Positions 1-7,730 of a stretch of 22,691 nt of DNA are shown one piece after another. A program made the position numbers and the translations under genes. Positions within the stretch are counted from its first letter, which is position 1. Every line of letters starts with the position of its first letter. Location: NCBI GenBank assembly GCA_015523645.1, contig WAJY01000248.1:1-22691 (forward strand), written 5' to 3'. Below the pieces are notes generated by a model. That model saw only the letters and a list, made by a program, of their open reading frames with translations, was not told the DNA's origin and ran no database searches. The stretch is from Geoglobus sp. Lineage in GTDB: Archaea > Halobacteriota > Archaeoglobi > Archaeoglobales > Archaeoglobaceae.

Positions 1-484
1 GTGACTGGGAACATCATTGAAGTTGGAATTCAATACCACAGATCACTTGAAACTGCAACCGAATTTTCTGAGGAGATTGCTGAGAAGATAAATGCTAAGA
101 AAACGGAATTCATGGGGAATGTTCTCTCCATGATCGTTTCCAATATCTCACAATTCAAGATTATCGGTGAGGATGAAAAGATTGGATGGTTTTAGAGGGT
201 TACCGCTGAGGCAGAAAGACTCGGGGCTGATTTAAATTCTGAGAGATTTATGGCGGTGTTCTGGCTTGCAACTCTATTCATGCTATACCATTCATTCCCC
301 AAAAGTTATAAGTGGCTGAAATAGTCTTCAGAGAGTGGATTGATGAGATAGAGAAGCATTATCTCGATCTGATAGGATATGAAAAATCTTTTCCAACAGG
401 CAATCTTGCATTCTTTCTTACAAAAATTTGCGTGAATCTTGTGAGGATGGGGAAAAGCTGAGAGATCCTGAGGTTGAGAGATAA
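1..484 (+). pseudogene. Decayed remnant of an unrecognised protein gene
   Basis: Read from base 1, the frame gives a helical, charged protein of about 64 residues that stops at TAG 193-195, then continues in the same frame with protein-like sequence (ending FPKSYKWLK) to a TAG at 322-324. The coding character then moves to another frame (IVFREWIDEIEKHY onward, to about 450) and again to a third (EKLRDPEVER, stop at 482-484). One nonsense codon plus two frameshifts suggest a degraded gene whose 5' end may lie outside the window. I do not recognise the family. Sequencing errors, or unrelated short frames, cannot be excluded. Confidence 0.4.
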
Positions 485-532
485 AGAGGTTATGCAATGA
501 GGAGTGAAGGCTTTACACATCAGCACCCTAAA

Positions 533-543
533 AGAAATATATC
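533..543 (+). promoter_or_regulatory. TATA box for the DNA ligase gene
   Basis: The A/T run containing AAATATAT lies about 26-30 bases before ATG 568, the spacing expected for an archaeal leaderless transcript beginning at or next to that ATG. This supports the start at 568 rather than the in-frame ATG at 547. Confidence 0.4.
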
Positions 544-567
544 AAAATGTCAAAATTATATATTGCC

Positions 568-2235
568 ATGCTAACGTTTCAGGAGTTTTCAAAATTCTGT
601 GAGAGTGTAGAGAGAATATCATCGACACTTGAAAAAACGGCAAAGATATCCGGATTTATAAAAGAGATTGACGATGAAGATGACCTCTACAACACAATAC
701 TCTTCCTAATGGGCAGAGTTCATCCCGAATGGAGTGAAAAGGATGTTGGAATTGGTATTGGGCTGATATACGAGGCATTGAGAGTTTCTACAGGAGTTGA
801 GAAGAGAATTATAGAGAATCTTGTAAGGGAGAAGGGTGATTTTGGTCTTTCAGCTGAAGAAGTTGTGAGAAAGAAAAAACAGACCTCCTTGTTCTCCGAA
901 GAGTTAACAGTAAAAAAAGTAAGGGAGGTTCTTGATGAGATAAGCAGCCTTACAGGAGAGGGGAGTCAGAAAAGAAAAATAATACTCCTTTCTGAGCTCT
1001 ACATTTCTTGCACACCAATAGAGGCAAGATACCTTACAAGGCTGATACTAAAGGAAATGAGACTGGGAGTTGGTGAGGGCATAGTGAGGGATGCAATTGC
1101 AAGGGCTTTTGGAATCGATGCTGAGATCGTTGAAAGAGCATACATGGTAACAAACGACTATGGAAAGGTTGCGGTAACAGCAAGGAAAGGTGGTAAGGAT
1201 GCTTTGCTTTCTCTTAAAATAACTCCCCATATCCCTGTCAAGATGATGCTCGCTCAAGTAGCAGAAAACGTGGAAGAGGCTGTGAAAGAGATCAAGCACC
1301 TAGGAGTGGAGTGGAAGTTTGATGGAAGCAGGGTTCAGATACACTACGCAAATGGAAAGGTTAGCATTTTTTCAAGGAGACTTGAGAATGTTACAAATGC
1401 ACTTCCTGACATAGTTGAGGAGGTAAAAAAGAACGTGAAGGAGGGGGTAATTCTTGATGGAGAGGTGATAGCAGTTAAAGATGGAAAGCCGATGCCATTC
1501 CAGCATGTTCTTAGGAGATTCAGAAGAAAGCATGAAGTTTCCAAAATGGCTGAAAAGATACCACTAATAGTCTATTTTTATGATATAATATATGATGAAG
1601 GTTCAGTAATAGATCTTCCACTGGAGGAGAGGAGAAAGAGATTGATTTCAGCGGTAAGCAAAAATGAAGTGCTGAAAATCGCTGAGCAAGTTGTAACCAG
1701 AGACCCAGATGAGATAGCGAGAATATTCAATTCAGCGATTGAAGCTGGACACGAGGGTGTTATGCTAAAAAATCTTGATTCAAAGTATATCCCGGGTAAG
1801 AGAGGAAAGAACTGGCTAAAGCTCAAGGCAACAATGGAAACTCTCGATCTTGTTGTTGTTGGGGGTGAGTGGGGAGAGGGGAAGAGAAGCAATCTAATAA
1901 GCTCCTACGAACTAGCATGTCTTGATGAAGAGGGGAATCTGTTAAAAGTTGGAAAGGTTGCAACAGGATTCACTGATGAAGATTTAGAAGAACTTACAGA
2001 GCTCTTCAAAAGCGAAATAGAGGTTGAAGAAGGGAAAAAGGTTGTTTTTCATCCAAAATACGTTTTTGAGGTTGCATATCAGGAGATCCAGAGGAGCCCA
2101 AAATATGAGAGCGGATATGCACTGAGATTTCCAAGATTCGTGAGGCTGAGAGACGACAAGAGTGTTGAGGAGGCTGATACGATCGAGAGGGTAGCAAGGC
2201 TTTACGAAATGCAGTTCAGAAGTAAAGGAACCTGA
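568..2235 (+). CDS. lig: ATP-dependent DNA ligase (archaeal LigI type)
   Basis: Seals nicks in duplex DNA during replication and repair, using ATP to form an enzyme-AMP intermediate. The nucleotidyltransferase motif I is KFDGSR, with the adenylated lysine at about residue 250 from this start; later motifs are also visible: LDGEVIA, GHEGVMLKN and the motif V segment WLKLKA. The N-terminal third matches the DNA-binding domain and the C-terminal part, after motif V, the OB-fold domain. Total length is 555 residues, normal for archaeal ligases. An in-frame ATG at 547 would add seven residues, but archaeal ligases usually begin close to the LTFQEFSKF segment and the TATA spacing favours 568. It stands alone and is not evidently tied to the catabolic genes that follow. 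The family assignment is secure; only the start is uncertain. Confidence 0.95.
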   Translation: MLTFQEFSKFCESVERISSTLEKTAKISGFIKEIDDEDDLYNTILFLMGRVHPEWSEKDVGIGIGLIYEALRVSTGVEKRIIENLVREKGDFGLSAEEVVRKKKQTSLFSEELTVKKVREVLDEISSLTGEGSQKRKIILLSELYISCTPIEARYLTRLILKEMRLGVGEGIVRDAIARAFGIDAEIVERAYMVTNDYGKVAVTARKGGKDALLSLKITPHIPVKMMLAQVAENVEEAVKEIKHLGVEWKFDGSRVQIHYANGKVSIFSRRLENVTNALPDIVEEVKKNVKEGVILDGEVIAVKDGKPMPFQHVLRRFRRKHEVSKMAEKIPLIVYFYDIIYDEGSVIDLPLEERRKRLISAVSKNEVLKIAEQVVTRDPDEIARIFNSAIEAGHEGVMLKNLDSKYIPGKRGKNWLKLKATMETLDLVVVGGEWGEGKRSNLISSYELACLDEEGNLLKVGKVATGFTDEDLEELTELFKSEIEVEEGKKVVFHPKYVFEVAYQEIQRSPKYESGYALRFPRFVRLRDDKSVEEADTIERVARLYEMQFRSKGT

Positions 2236-2351
2236 GTACAGTCGCAAAACTAAGCTAGGCAGTGGTTCAATCTCTTCTTTCTCTAAAAATCTATCGAAAT
2301 CGCTAAACCTAGGCACAAATGAGGATTAGGAATCTTTTTGACTCCGCTCTT

Positions 2352-3083
2352 TCACCTCAATTTGCTGAACTGACCCATCTCCACTATGTCCTTCTCAACA
2401 GATCTTATATGCAGATCCATTGCCCTTTCAGCCCGCTCAGGATCCCGAGCAATCAGAGCTTTTGCAATCTCCTCATGCTCTGCAAGGGATTTTAGGGGTC
2501 TTCCCTCAATCTGCAAGCACCTCAGCCTTACCTCTGAAAGCAAATCAAGCAAATTCCGCATTATCTTTACTAAAACCGTATTGCCAGTTGCTTCAGCCAG
2601 CAAATTGTGAAACGTTGTATCGTGATCAGCCAGCAAAAGCAACACACCCTTGCTCCTGTTCTTCATCAAATCTTTTGTTTTTTCCAGCAACTCAAAAATC
2701 TGATTTATCTGCTCATCAGATGCCCTTACAGCAGCCCACTTTGCTGCATTAATCTCCAGGATTCTCCTTATTTCAAGGAAATCTCTAATTGTAGCATCAT
2801 CAACTGCCGCAACCCTGACGAACTCCCTTATGAGGTTATCTGGATCCTCCATTCCATTTACAAATATTCCCTGCCCATGTCTTATTTGAATCAGACCTTC
2901 CGCAGCAAGTATTTTCAACGCCTCCCTAACCGAAGTTCTGCTAACATTCAGCATTTCAGCCAGCTTTCGTTCTGAAGGTAGTCTATCTCCGGGTTTCAGC
3001 TCACCACTCATTATTGAAGATTTCAGAACCTGTACAACCTTCTCATAAACTGTTTTTCGCTCAACCTCGATCGGCTGGAACAC
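2352..3083 (-). CDS. FadR-subfamily GntR transcriptional regulator
   Basis: A DNA-binding regulator of 243 residues. Residues about 7-77 form the GntR winged helix (GDRLPSERKLAEMLNVSRTSVREALKIL, then the wing GLIQIRHGQGIFV); residues about 95-225 form an all-helical FCD ligand domain with candidate metal/ligand residues in LADHDTTFHNLL, LAEHEEIAKAL and MDLHI. The family usually binds carboxylates such as lactate, pyruvate or sugar acids and releases DNA on binding. The start is GTG at 3083; a T/A-rich TATA-like stretch near 3107-3116 suggests a leaderless mRNA. It follows larA by 104 bases and could also be transcribed with it. TGGTNNNACCA sites in three nearby promoters match the FadR-type operator pattern, so I infer it controls the whole island. 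GntR/FCD proteins are commoner in bacteria, so transfer is possible. Confidence 0.9.
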   Translation of the reverse strand: MFQPIEVERKTVYEKVVQVLKSSIMSGELKPGDRLPSERKLAEMLNVSRTSVREALKILAAEGLIQIRHGQGIFVNGMEDPDNLIREFVRVAAVDDATIRDFLEIRRILEINAAKWAAVRASDEQINQIFELLEKTKDLMKNRSKGVLLLLADHDTTFHNLLAEATGNTVLVKIMRNLLDLLSEVRLRCLQIEGRPLKSLAEHEEIAKALIARDPERAERAMDLHIRSVEKDIVEMGQFSKLR

Positions 3084-3121
3084 AATAAATATGTCTTTAC
3101 TTTTAGTTTAAAAATTTTGTT

Positions 3122-3141
3122 AGATCGGTATTGACTGATCT
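3122..3141. promoter_or_regulatory. Imperfect palindrome upstream of the GntR gene
   Basis: A 20-base element with symmetric positions AGATC-N-GT-N4-AC-N-GATCT lies about 40 bases before the regulator start, just upstream of its TATA-like stretch. It differs from the TGGTCTAACCA sites elsewhere. In addition, the 9-mer ATGTCTTTA occurs at 3091 and 3151, exactly 60 bases apart, on either side. On the transcribed strand a T6 run (3146-3151) after larA could serve as a weak terminator. Confidence 0.35.
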
Positions 3142-3187
3142 GCTGAAAAAATGTCTTTAAAATCTCAATTTCCTGTAAATTAGTTTC

Positions 3188-4441
3188 TTAATTAACAATA
3201 GGGACGATTGATGATGCATGCGGGAGTACCAAAATCTTCTCTCCCTTGCTAATCTTAACTGCCTTTTCTAAAGCTGTTTCTAAGTCAGAAACGAGATCAA
3301 TTTTGAGAGTTTCTCCATCCCTAGAAGTTAACTTGTCGGAGACAAAAATAACATTGCGCTTTGCTACTGTCTTCGCCCAAAGGTATGCTTTGTGAACACC
3401 AATTTTAAATCCTGTCTCTCTAAAATAATCTATTATCTCGCTAGGAGATGAAAAAGAGCTAAGTGTTCTCTCAAAAGCCTCATCACCCAGCCCTCCTGGA
3501 CATTCTGCAACCAAAACAATAACCCCATCAGGCTTTGAAACGATTTCAGCAGTAGCCAGAGCTTTCTGAGCTTGGTAGACATTTAAGTCCCTAGGATACC
3601 CACCTGGAGATGCAACAACGATGTCTGCTAAGAATGGAGTCTTAACCTCCAAGATATCTCTGGCAAACTCAACCCCCTTTCTGTGGGCTTCTAACCAGTC
3701 ACCAGCCACAGCCTTCAGCAAACCTTTTCTGTAATCAATAACAACGTTCACCAGGAAATCAATCCTTGCAACTGATCCAATTTCATCTATATCCTCTCTT
3801 ACTGGATTTCCCTCCAAGACTCCAAGCTTTGCTTTTTCATCAAGCATGAGAGAATGATTTGTTTCTATTGTCTCTACCCCTCCCAAGCCTATTGCAACAC
3901 CCTTTGCACCTCCAGTATATCCGACAAACTGATGTGGCTCAATCATCCCTGTAACAATCCTTTTTTCAGCCTGAAAATAGTGCTTGTTTACCCAGATGGG
4001 CGTTCCTCTGGATGTTCTTCCAAGATATGCTAGATTCTCACTATCCATTGCATCATGAAAAACGATCCTTCCAAATTCACTTACCAACTCCTCACCGACA
4101 AGATCTTCAATGGAGAGATTTTTGCTCTCATGCATTCCTGTTCCAACAAGCAGTGTAATGTTCTCTCCACCAATTCCTTGCTCTTTGAGCTTGGAGAGAA
4201 GAGAGTTGAGTATCAGAGAGTTTGGCACCGGTCGAGTTTCATCGCTAATAACAATGGCTACGCTTTCAGCACCATTCAATTCAGCCATGCCTTTATGAGA
4301 TACTGGGTTTTCCAAAGCCCTCAAAACCTCAGCTTCTGGATTTTTTGGTGGGTGAGCTTTCTTTGGGAGAAGATAAAATCCGGAGAATTTTCCGGTTACC
4401 TTTAACGTTCCATCTCCATAGGGAACCTCAATTTTCATCAT
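3188..4441 (-). CDS. larA: LarA-family nickel-pincer 2-hydroxyacid racemase
   Basis: Predicted to interconvert the enantiomers of a 2-hydroxy acid by hydride transfer to a nickel-pincer nucleotide cofactor bound covalently to a lysine. Visible active-site residues are His104 (GTGMHES), His170 (EPHQF), Lys180 (GGAK) and His196 (TNHSLM). They sit at a constant offset of four from L. plantarum LarA His108, His174, Lys184 and His200 (from memory of that family). Length (417) is normal. The gene starts 10 bases after the dehydrogenase stop, with GAGGT upstream of ATG, so the two are co-transcribed. Homologues include lactate, malate and other racemases, and the substrate cannot be read from sequence. 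Given suyAB in the island, sulfolactate is a candidate; malate is the main alternative. The cofactor genes larB, larC and larE are not in this window and would have to be elsewhere. Confidence 0.88.
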   Translation of the reverse strand: MMKIEVPYGDGTLKVTGKFSGFYLLPKKAHPPKNPEAEVLRALENPVSHKGMAELNGAESVAIVISDETRPVPNSLILNSLLSKLKEQGIGGENITLLVGTGMHESKNLSIEDLVGEELVSEFGRIVFHDAMDSENLAYLGRTSRGTPIWVNKHYFQAEKRIVTGMIEPHQFVGYTGGAKGVAIGLGGVETIETNHSLMLDEKAKLGVLEGNPVREDIDEIGSVARIDFLVNVVIDYRKGLLKAVAGDWLEAHRKGVEFARDILEVKTPFLADIVVASPGGYPRDLNVYQAQKALATAEIVSKPDGVIVLVAECPGGLGDEAFERTLSSFSSPSEIIDYFRETGFKIGVHKAYLWAKTVAKRNVIFVSDKLTSRDGETLKIDLVSDLETALEKAVKISKGEKILVLPHASSIVPIVN

Positions 4442-4451
4442 GTATCATACC

Positions 4452-5480
4452 TCATTCCAACTTTAACTCAACTCCAAACTCCTCTGAAAGATCAACCAAG
4501 CTTGCAAGAGTTTCTTCATCCAGAGGTATTCCCTTCTTTTTCCTCTCCTCCAGTATCTTGAATTTAAGCTCTCCGGGCACTCTGATTTCATCGAACTCCT
4601 TCATTTTTGGGATCGACTTCAATCTCGCAAGATATGCTTCTATGTCCTTTAAATAGTCTGCATAGTCTCTAAAGCCCTCAACACTGATTGCAAGAATTGA
4701 GAAGCCTCCCTGCGAGGAGAAATCAGATGGTAAATCAAATCCAAACTTTCCCCCAAGAACTGCTCCACAAAACAAATCGATCATCAATGCCAGTGCATAT
4801 CCCTTCACACCATCTGGTAGCAGAGCACCTCCTATTGCTTTTTCAGGATCCGTGGTTGGCTCACCATTCTCATCAAGAGCCCAGTTCGGAGGTATTTTTT
4901 CTCCCCTCTTCCAAGCAAGAAGTATTTTTCCCCTAGAAGAAATGCTCATTGCAGAATCAAACAGAATGTGTCTGTTTTCCTTGAATGGAAAACCTATTGC
5001 TACCGGATTTGTGCCCAAAAAAGCCCTTCTTCCACCCAGGGGCGCCATGACAGCCGGAGCATTTGCTACTGCCATTCCAATCATTCTGCTTTCAACAACC
5101 TTCAGGGTGTAGTGGGTTAGCATGCCCACATGCCCCAGATTTACTGCACATCCAAATCCGATACCGTTGCTTTCTGCTTTTTCAATAACCCTTTCAGTAA
5201 CCTCCATCGCAACTCCCTGCCCCAATCCAGAATCGCCATCGATAAAAACAATTCCATCACTCTCCCTTATTATTTTGTAATCGGGACAGGGATTTAACTT
5301 ACCGCTACGGATGGCTTTAACGTAATAAGGTAGCCTGACTATTCCGTGGGAATCAACTCCAAAAAGATTTGCCAAAACCAAATGATCTGCAACAATTCTT
5401 GAGTCTCTATCCCCAACCCCAAGTTTTAGAAGAACGCCTTGAGCAAACAGCTTCAGTCCTTCGGGATCAACAACAATCAT
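4452..5480 (-). CDS. Ldh_2 (malate/L-lactate/sulfolactate dehydrogenase) family oxidoreductase
   Basis: An NAD(P)-dependent 2-hydroxyacid dehydrogenase of the Ldh_2 fold, 342 residues. Signature segments are DSHGIVRL (active-site SHG near residue 45), NLGHVGMLTHYT, a glycine-rich LGGRRAFLGTNPVAIGFPF and, late in the chain, DGVKGYALALMID. The family includes malate dehydrogenases, ureidoglycolate dehydrogenase and ComC, the (R)-sulfolactate dehydrogenase of coenzyme M biosynthesis and of bacterial sulfolactate catabolism. ATG 5480 is the first gene of an operon with larA and perhaps gntR. A TATA box at 5503-5512 puts the predicted mRNA start nearly at the ATG, and a FadR-type operator lies between them. 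Role inferred: oxidation or reduction of the 2-hydroxy acid handled by LarA and SuyAB. A ComC-like role is attractive but unproven; malate oxidation is equally possible on sequence alone. Confidence 0.85.
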   Translation of the reverse strand: MIVVDPEGLKLFAQGVLLKLGVGDRDSRIVADHLVLANLFGVDSHGIVRLPYYVKAIRSGKLNPCPDYKIIRESDGIVFIDGDSGLGQGVAMEVTERVIEKAESNGIGFGCAVNLGHVGMLTHYTLKVVESRMIGMAVANAPAVMAPLGGRRAFLGTNPVAIGFPFKENRHILFDSAMSISSRGKILLAWKRGEKIPPNWALDENGEPTTDPEKAIGGALLPDGVKGYALALMIDLFCGAVLGGKFGFDLPSDFSSQGGFSILAISVEGFRDYADYLKDIEAYLARLKSIPKMKEFDEIRVPGELKFKILEERKKKGIPLDEETLASLVDLSEEFGVELKLE

Positions 5481-5486
5481 GGTATG

Positions 5487-5497
5487 TGGTCTAACCA
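5487..5497. promoter_or_regulatory. FadR-type operator TGGTCTAACCA, dehydrogenase promoter
   Basis: A palindrome with TGGT/ACCA arms and a 3-base centre, matching the FadR-subfamily pattern TNGTNNNACNA. It sits between the TATA box (5503-5512, minus strand) and the predicted mRNA start near 5482, where a bound protein would block RNA polymerase. The same 11-mer, and one flanking G, recurs at the suyA promoter. Confidence 0.75.
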
Positions 5498-5502
5498 GAT
5501 TG

Positions 5503-5512
5503 TATTTATTAA
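5503..5512 (-). promoter_or_regulatory. TATA box of the ldh2-larA operon
   Basis: On the minus strand this reads TTAATAAATA, centred about 27 bases before the ATG at 5480, suggesting a leaderless or nearly leaderless mRNA. Confidence 0.5.
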
Positions 5513-5760
5513 TTTTTGATGGTAAGGTTGCTCAACTCTACCAATCATAACAAAATCCAAAAAATTTGGGGGATAGAGGAAAAAGAAAAACACCACCTAT
5601 AGCATAGAGAACTGCCAAGCCCGTAGCGAATTCAGTTTAGGCAAAATCACTCCTTCAGTCTTTGATTTTTGTCTCAAAATAAATTTAATTAAAATTTTTA
5701 TTTTTCCTTTTTCCAACTTACCAAAACACTCTAGCTCAATCAACCTTTAAATCGAAAATC

Positions 5761-5770
5761 ATTAAATACA
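5761..5770 (+). promoter_or_regulatory. TATA box of sdhC
   Basis: ATTAAATACA lies about 25 bases before ATG 5791, and no ribosome binding site is present before that ATG, which fits a leaderless transcript. Confidence 0.45.
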
Positions 5771-5790
5771 CTTCCATCTGGCTTGATGAT

Positions 5791-6141
5791 ATGCCTAGGT
5801 TATTCAACTCTGAGAATGCCTTGCAAAATTCACTGAGGTCTTGGTTTAAGATAAGAGGTAGGTATTATCATGGTGGCATTGCATTCGCCTTTCACAGAAT
5901 CTCAGGATTTTTTCTGGTTGGCTACTTTTTGTTCCACATGCTTGCCTTTCCTCAATCACTTAGGATAGGTTTTAAAATAGCCCCTCTCATAGTTTTTATC
6001 GCCACATTTCACGCCCTCAATGGACTGAGGCTTGCGCTAAATGAGATCGGTGTTGGATACAGCCATAGAAGGGTTTTTGTGATGCTAGTAGTTCTCTTAT
6101 CCTTCATAACTTTAGGAGCATTCCTCCTCCTATCTTCATGA
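5791..6141 (+). CDS. sdhC: Succinate dehydrogenase/fumarate reductase cytochrome b subunit (SdhC-like)
   Basis: A 116-residue membrane anchor of the succinate:quinone oxidoreductase family. After a charged N-terminus, three hydrophobic helices are visible. The conserved segment FHRISGFFLVGYFLFHML carries the HR(I/L)SG signature, and FHALNGLRLALNE supplies a second histidine; these are the usual heme b ligands and quinone-site residues. ATG 5791 is preceded by a TATA box at leaderless distance. The next gene starts 10 bases after its stop, giving a CD pair. The matching flavoprotein and iron-sulfur subunits are encoded on the other strand about 4-7 kb away, so the complex is split over two operons. 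The complex could run as succinate dehydrogenase or as fumarate reductase; sequence does not decide. Confidence 0.85.
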   Translation: MPRLFNSENALQNSLRSWFKIRGRYYHGGIAFAFHRISGFFLVGYFLFHMLAFPQSLRIGFKIAPLIVFIATFHALNGLRLALNEIGVGYSHRRVFVMLVVLLSFITLGAFLLLSS

Positions 6142-6151
6142 GGTGGTTGTA

Positions 6152-6457
6152 ATGGAAAGAAGAGTTGCGGGTTACGCGAATCCGATTGCATGGCTCTTGA
6201 AGGTAATCTCTGGCTTGGCTCTTCTTATATTGTTAAGCATGCATCTCCTTGCAACTCACACCAACTCAAGTCTAATTAGAATAACGAACGAGATGTTTTA
6301 TGCTACCCTCTTAATTTTCGTACTCATCCACGTATCTACAGCCTTGAGGGACGTGCTAATTGAACTGAGCCTTAAGAGAATGGCTGTATGGGCTGTTATA
6401 ATTGCAATCTTACTAATAGCTATTCCCCATTTTGGATTTGCTGGCTTTCCTGCATGA
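6152..6457 (+). CDS. sdhD: Succinate dehydrogenase/fumarate reductase second membrane subunit (SdhD-like)
   Basis: A small protein of 101 residues with three transmembrane helices and histidines in the first two (LLSMHLLATH and VLIHVSTALRDVL), as in SdhD-type anchors. ATG 6152 is chosen because GAGGTGG lies a few bases upstream; a GTG at 6143 in the same frame overlaps that ribosome site and is less likely. It overlaps nothing and follows sdhC by 10 bases, so the two are translated from one mRNA. Together they would hold the SdhAB catalytic part on the membrane and pass electrons to or from the quinone pool. No regulator site was seen specifically before this pair. Confidence 0.8.
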   Translation: MERRVAGYANPIAWLLKVISGLALLILLSMHLLATHTNSSLIRITNEMFYATLLIFVLIHVSTALRDVLIELSLKRMAVWAVIIAILLIAIPHFGFAGFPA

Positions 6458-6550
6458 TCAAGAAAAACTGCCAAAATTCATTTTTCCAAAATAAGAGGAG
6501 AAGAATCGATTTCATCAATTCCTCAACCCATTAACCGTAAGTTTTATTAA

Positions 6551-6558
6551 TTATAAAT
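6551..6558 (+). promoter_or_regulatory. TATA box of the TRAP transporter operon
   Basis: TTATAAAT precedes the predicted mRNA start near 6580 by about 26 bases. The operator variant at 6567-6577 lies between them, and a leader with GGAGGTG follows. Confidence 0.5.
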
Positions 6559-6566
6559 CTGGAAAT

Positions 6567-6577
6567 AGGTAAGACCA
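6567..6577. promoter_or_regulatory. Variant FadR-type operator, TRAP receptor promoter
   Basis: On the minus strand this reads TGGTCTTACCT: the left half TGGTCT is the same as at the other two sites, and one outer base breaks the symmetry. Its position relative to the TATA box (about 8 bases downstream) is the same as in the dehydrogenase and suyA promoters, which makes chance less likely. Confidence 0.6.
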
Positions 6578-6596
6578 CAGACCGGAGGTGGAAAAA

Positions 6597-7664
6597 TTGA
6601 ACAAAAGATTTGGTGGTAAAAGTAACAGGGTAGCCTTAGTTGGGCTGCTGATTCTGATGTCGCTCGTGATAGCATTTGCTGGTTGTGCACAAAAAGCTCC
6701 TGAGGAGAAACCAAAGCCTGCTGAAACTGCCACAGAAACTCCGAAGCCTGCTGGTATTACTCTAACGACTGCAGGAGGAACCCCGGGAGGGGTTGGTTAT
6801 GCTATTATGAGTGCAACAATGTCCACGACATCTAAAAATTATCCTGAAATCAACTACAACATAGTTCCCGGAGGTTGGGTGGGGAACATACACAGAGTGA
6901 ACAGGGGTGAGCTTGATGTAGCCCATACAACAAAAGCAGCTGGTGCGCTTGCAATGTCCCAGAAGGGTCCATTTGAAGGAAAACCAAAGCCAGAAAATGT
7001 AAGAACGCTGTTCATGGATCAGATAGAAGTCTACTACTTTATAGTTGCAAGAGCCGATTTTCCATATGACACTGTTGATGAGATTGCAGAAGCAAAATAC
7101 CCGCTAAAGGTAACAAATCAGCCAAAAGGGACATTTGGAGGTTATCTATGGGATTCTATACTTACTGAGCTTGGAATGGATGAAGAGACACTCAAATCAC
7201 TTGGAGGAAGTTTGACACGTGTAACTTGGTCCGATGCAGCAAGCTTGCTCAGAGACGGGCATGTTGATGCTATACTGGCTGTTGGTGGTAAAAAGATTGG
7301 CTGGCTTGAAGAGATAACAGCCTTGAAGGACGTGAAGTATGTAGGACTTTCTGAAGAGCTTGCAGATAGAGTTTCTAAGAAATACGGGCTTATAAAGGTT
7401 AAGATACCTGCAGGCACTTTTCCAAAACAGGACAAGCCGATAATTGCGCTTAAGGATACTGGCATGATTATCGCAAAAAAGGACTTGCCTGAAGATGTTG
7501 CATACAAGATCGTTAAAGCTGTTGCAACGGATTATGAGTACTTCAAATCACAGCACGCGATGCTCCAGAACTTCAAACCCGGACCTGATATGTATAAGCT
7601 GAGCCCGTTCCCTCTACACCCAGGGGCAATAAAAGCTTACAAGGAATTGGGTTACATGAAATGA
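6597..7664 (+). CDS. TAXI-family TRAP transporter solute receptor (lipoprotein)
   Basis: Extracytoplasmic receptor of a tripartite ATP-independent transporter, about 355 residues. The N-terminus is a signal peptide with a hydrophobic core and a lipobox AFAGC (Cys30), followed by a Lys/Pro/Thr-rich linker, so it is predicted to be lipid-anchored outside the membrane. The mature part starts with the TAXI-type segment ITLTTAGGTPGGVGYAI and contains GELDVAHTTKAAGAL, which match the family. TTG 6597 is chosen because the GGAGGTG ribosome site at 6584-6590 is spaced correctly for it; the in-frame GTG at 6588 lies inside that site. The permease follows. TAXI receptors bind glutamate, succinate-like or largely unknown carboxylates; the ligand here is not readable. 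Context suggests a hydroxy acid such as sulfolactate, or a C4 acid. Confidence 0.9.
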   Translation: MNKRFGGKSNRVALVGLLILMSLVIAFAGCAQKAPEEKPKPAETATETPKPAGITLTTAGGTPGGVGYAIMSATMSTTSKNYPEINYNIVPGGWVGNIHRVNRGELDVAHTTKAAGALAMSQKGPFEGKPKPENVRTLFMDQIEVYYFIVARADFPYDTVDEIAEAKYPLKVTNQPKGTFGGYLWDSILTELGMDEETLKSLGGSLTRVTWSDAASLLRDGHVDAILAVGGKKIGWLEEITALKDVKYVGLSEELADRVSKKYGLIKVKIPAGTFPKQDKPIIALKDTGMIIAKKDLPEDVAYKIVKAVATDYEYFKSQHAMLQNFKPGPDMYKLSPFPLHPGAIKAYKELGYMK

Positions 7665-7671
7665 TAAAACA

Positions 7672-7692
7672 AAATTTTTTAATTTTTTAACC
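7672..7692 (+). terminator. T-rich stretch between TRAP receptor and permease
   Basis: Two runs of six T residues follow the receptor stop without a stem. Such runs act as terminators in archaea; here it may be partial, giving more receptor than permease mRNA. A GGAGGGG ribosome site follows before the permease ATG. Confidence 0.35.
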
Positions 7693-7730
7693 AATTTTTA
7701 GAGTTAACACCCATGTAATGGAGGGGTTCA

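Larger units (their letters stand above)
5481..5790. other. Divergent 310-base regulatory region between ldh2 and sdhC
   Basis: No credible gene is seen. On the left it holds the operator and TATA box of the leftward dehydrogenase operon; on the right it holds a TATA-like ATTAAATACA before sdhC. The middle (about 5550-5720) is A/T-rich with no RNA structure I could recognise. I did not find a TGGTNNNACCA site near the sdhC promoter. Confidence 0.6.

Noticed and set aside
306..497. Short minus-strand frame in the region before the ligase
   Set aside because: It lies opposite the decayed plus-strand gene, has no promoter or ribosome site, and shows no family features.
1984..2316. Minus-strand frame opposite the ligase 3' end, beginning MPRFSDFDRFLEKEEIEPLP
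   Set aside because: Only the first part lies outside the ligase; the rest runs antisense to a clear gene and looks unlike a protein family. It could be a tiny relic but there is no support.
3091..3159. CRISPR-like repeat suggested by the repeated ATGTCTTTA
   Set aside because: Only two 9-base copies are present, with no further units and no cas genes in the window.
5481..5790. Possible small RNA or riboswitch between ldh2 and sdhC
   Set aside because: No stem-loop set or known aptamer pattern was found; promoters and an operator explain the ends of the region.
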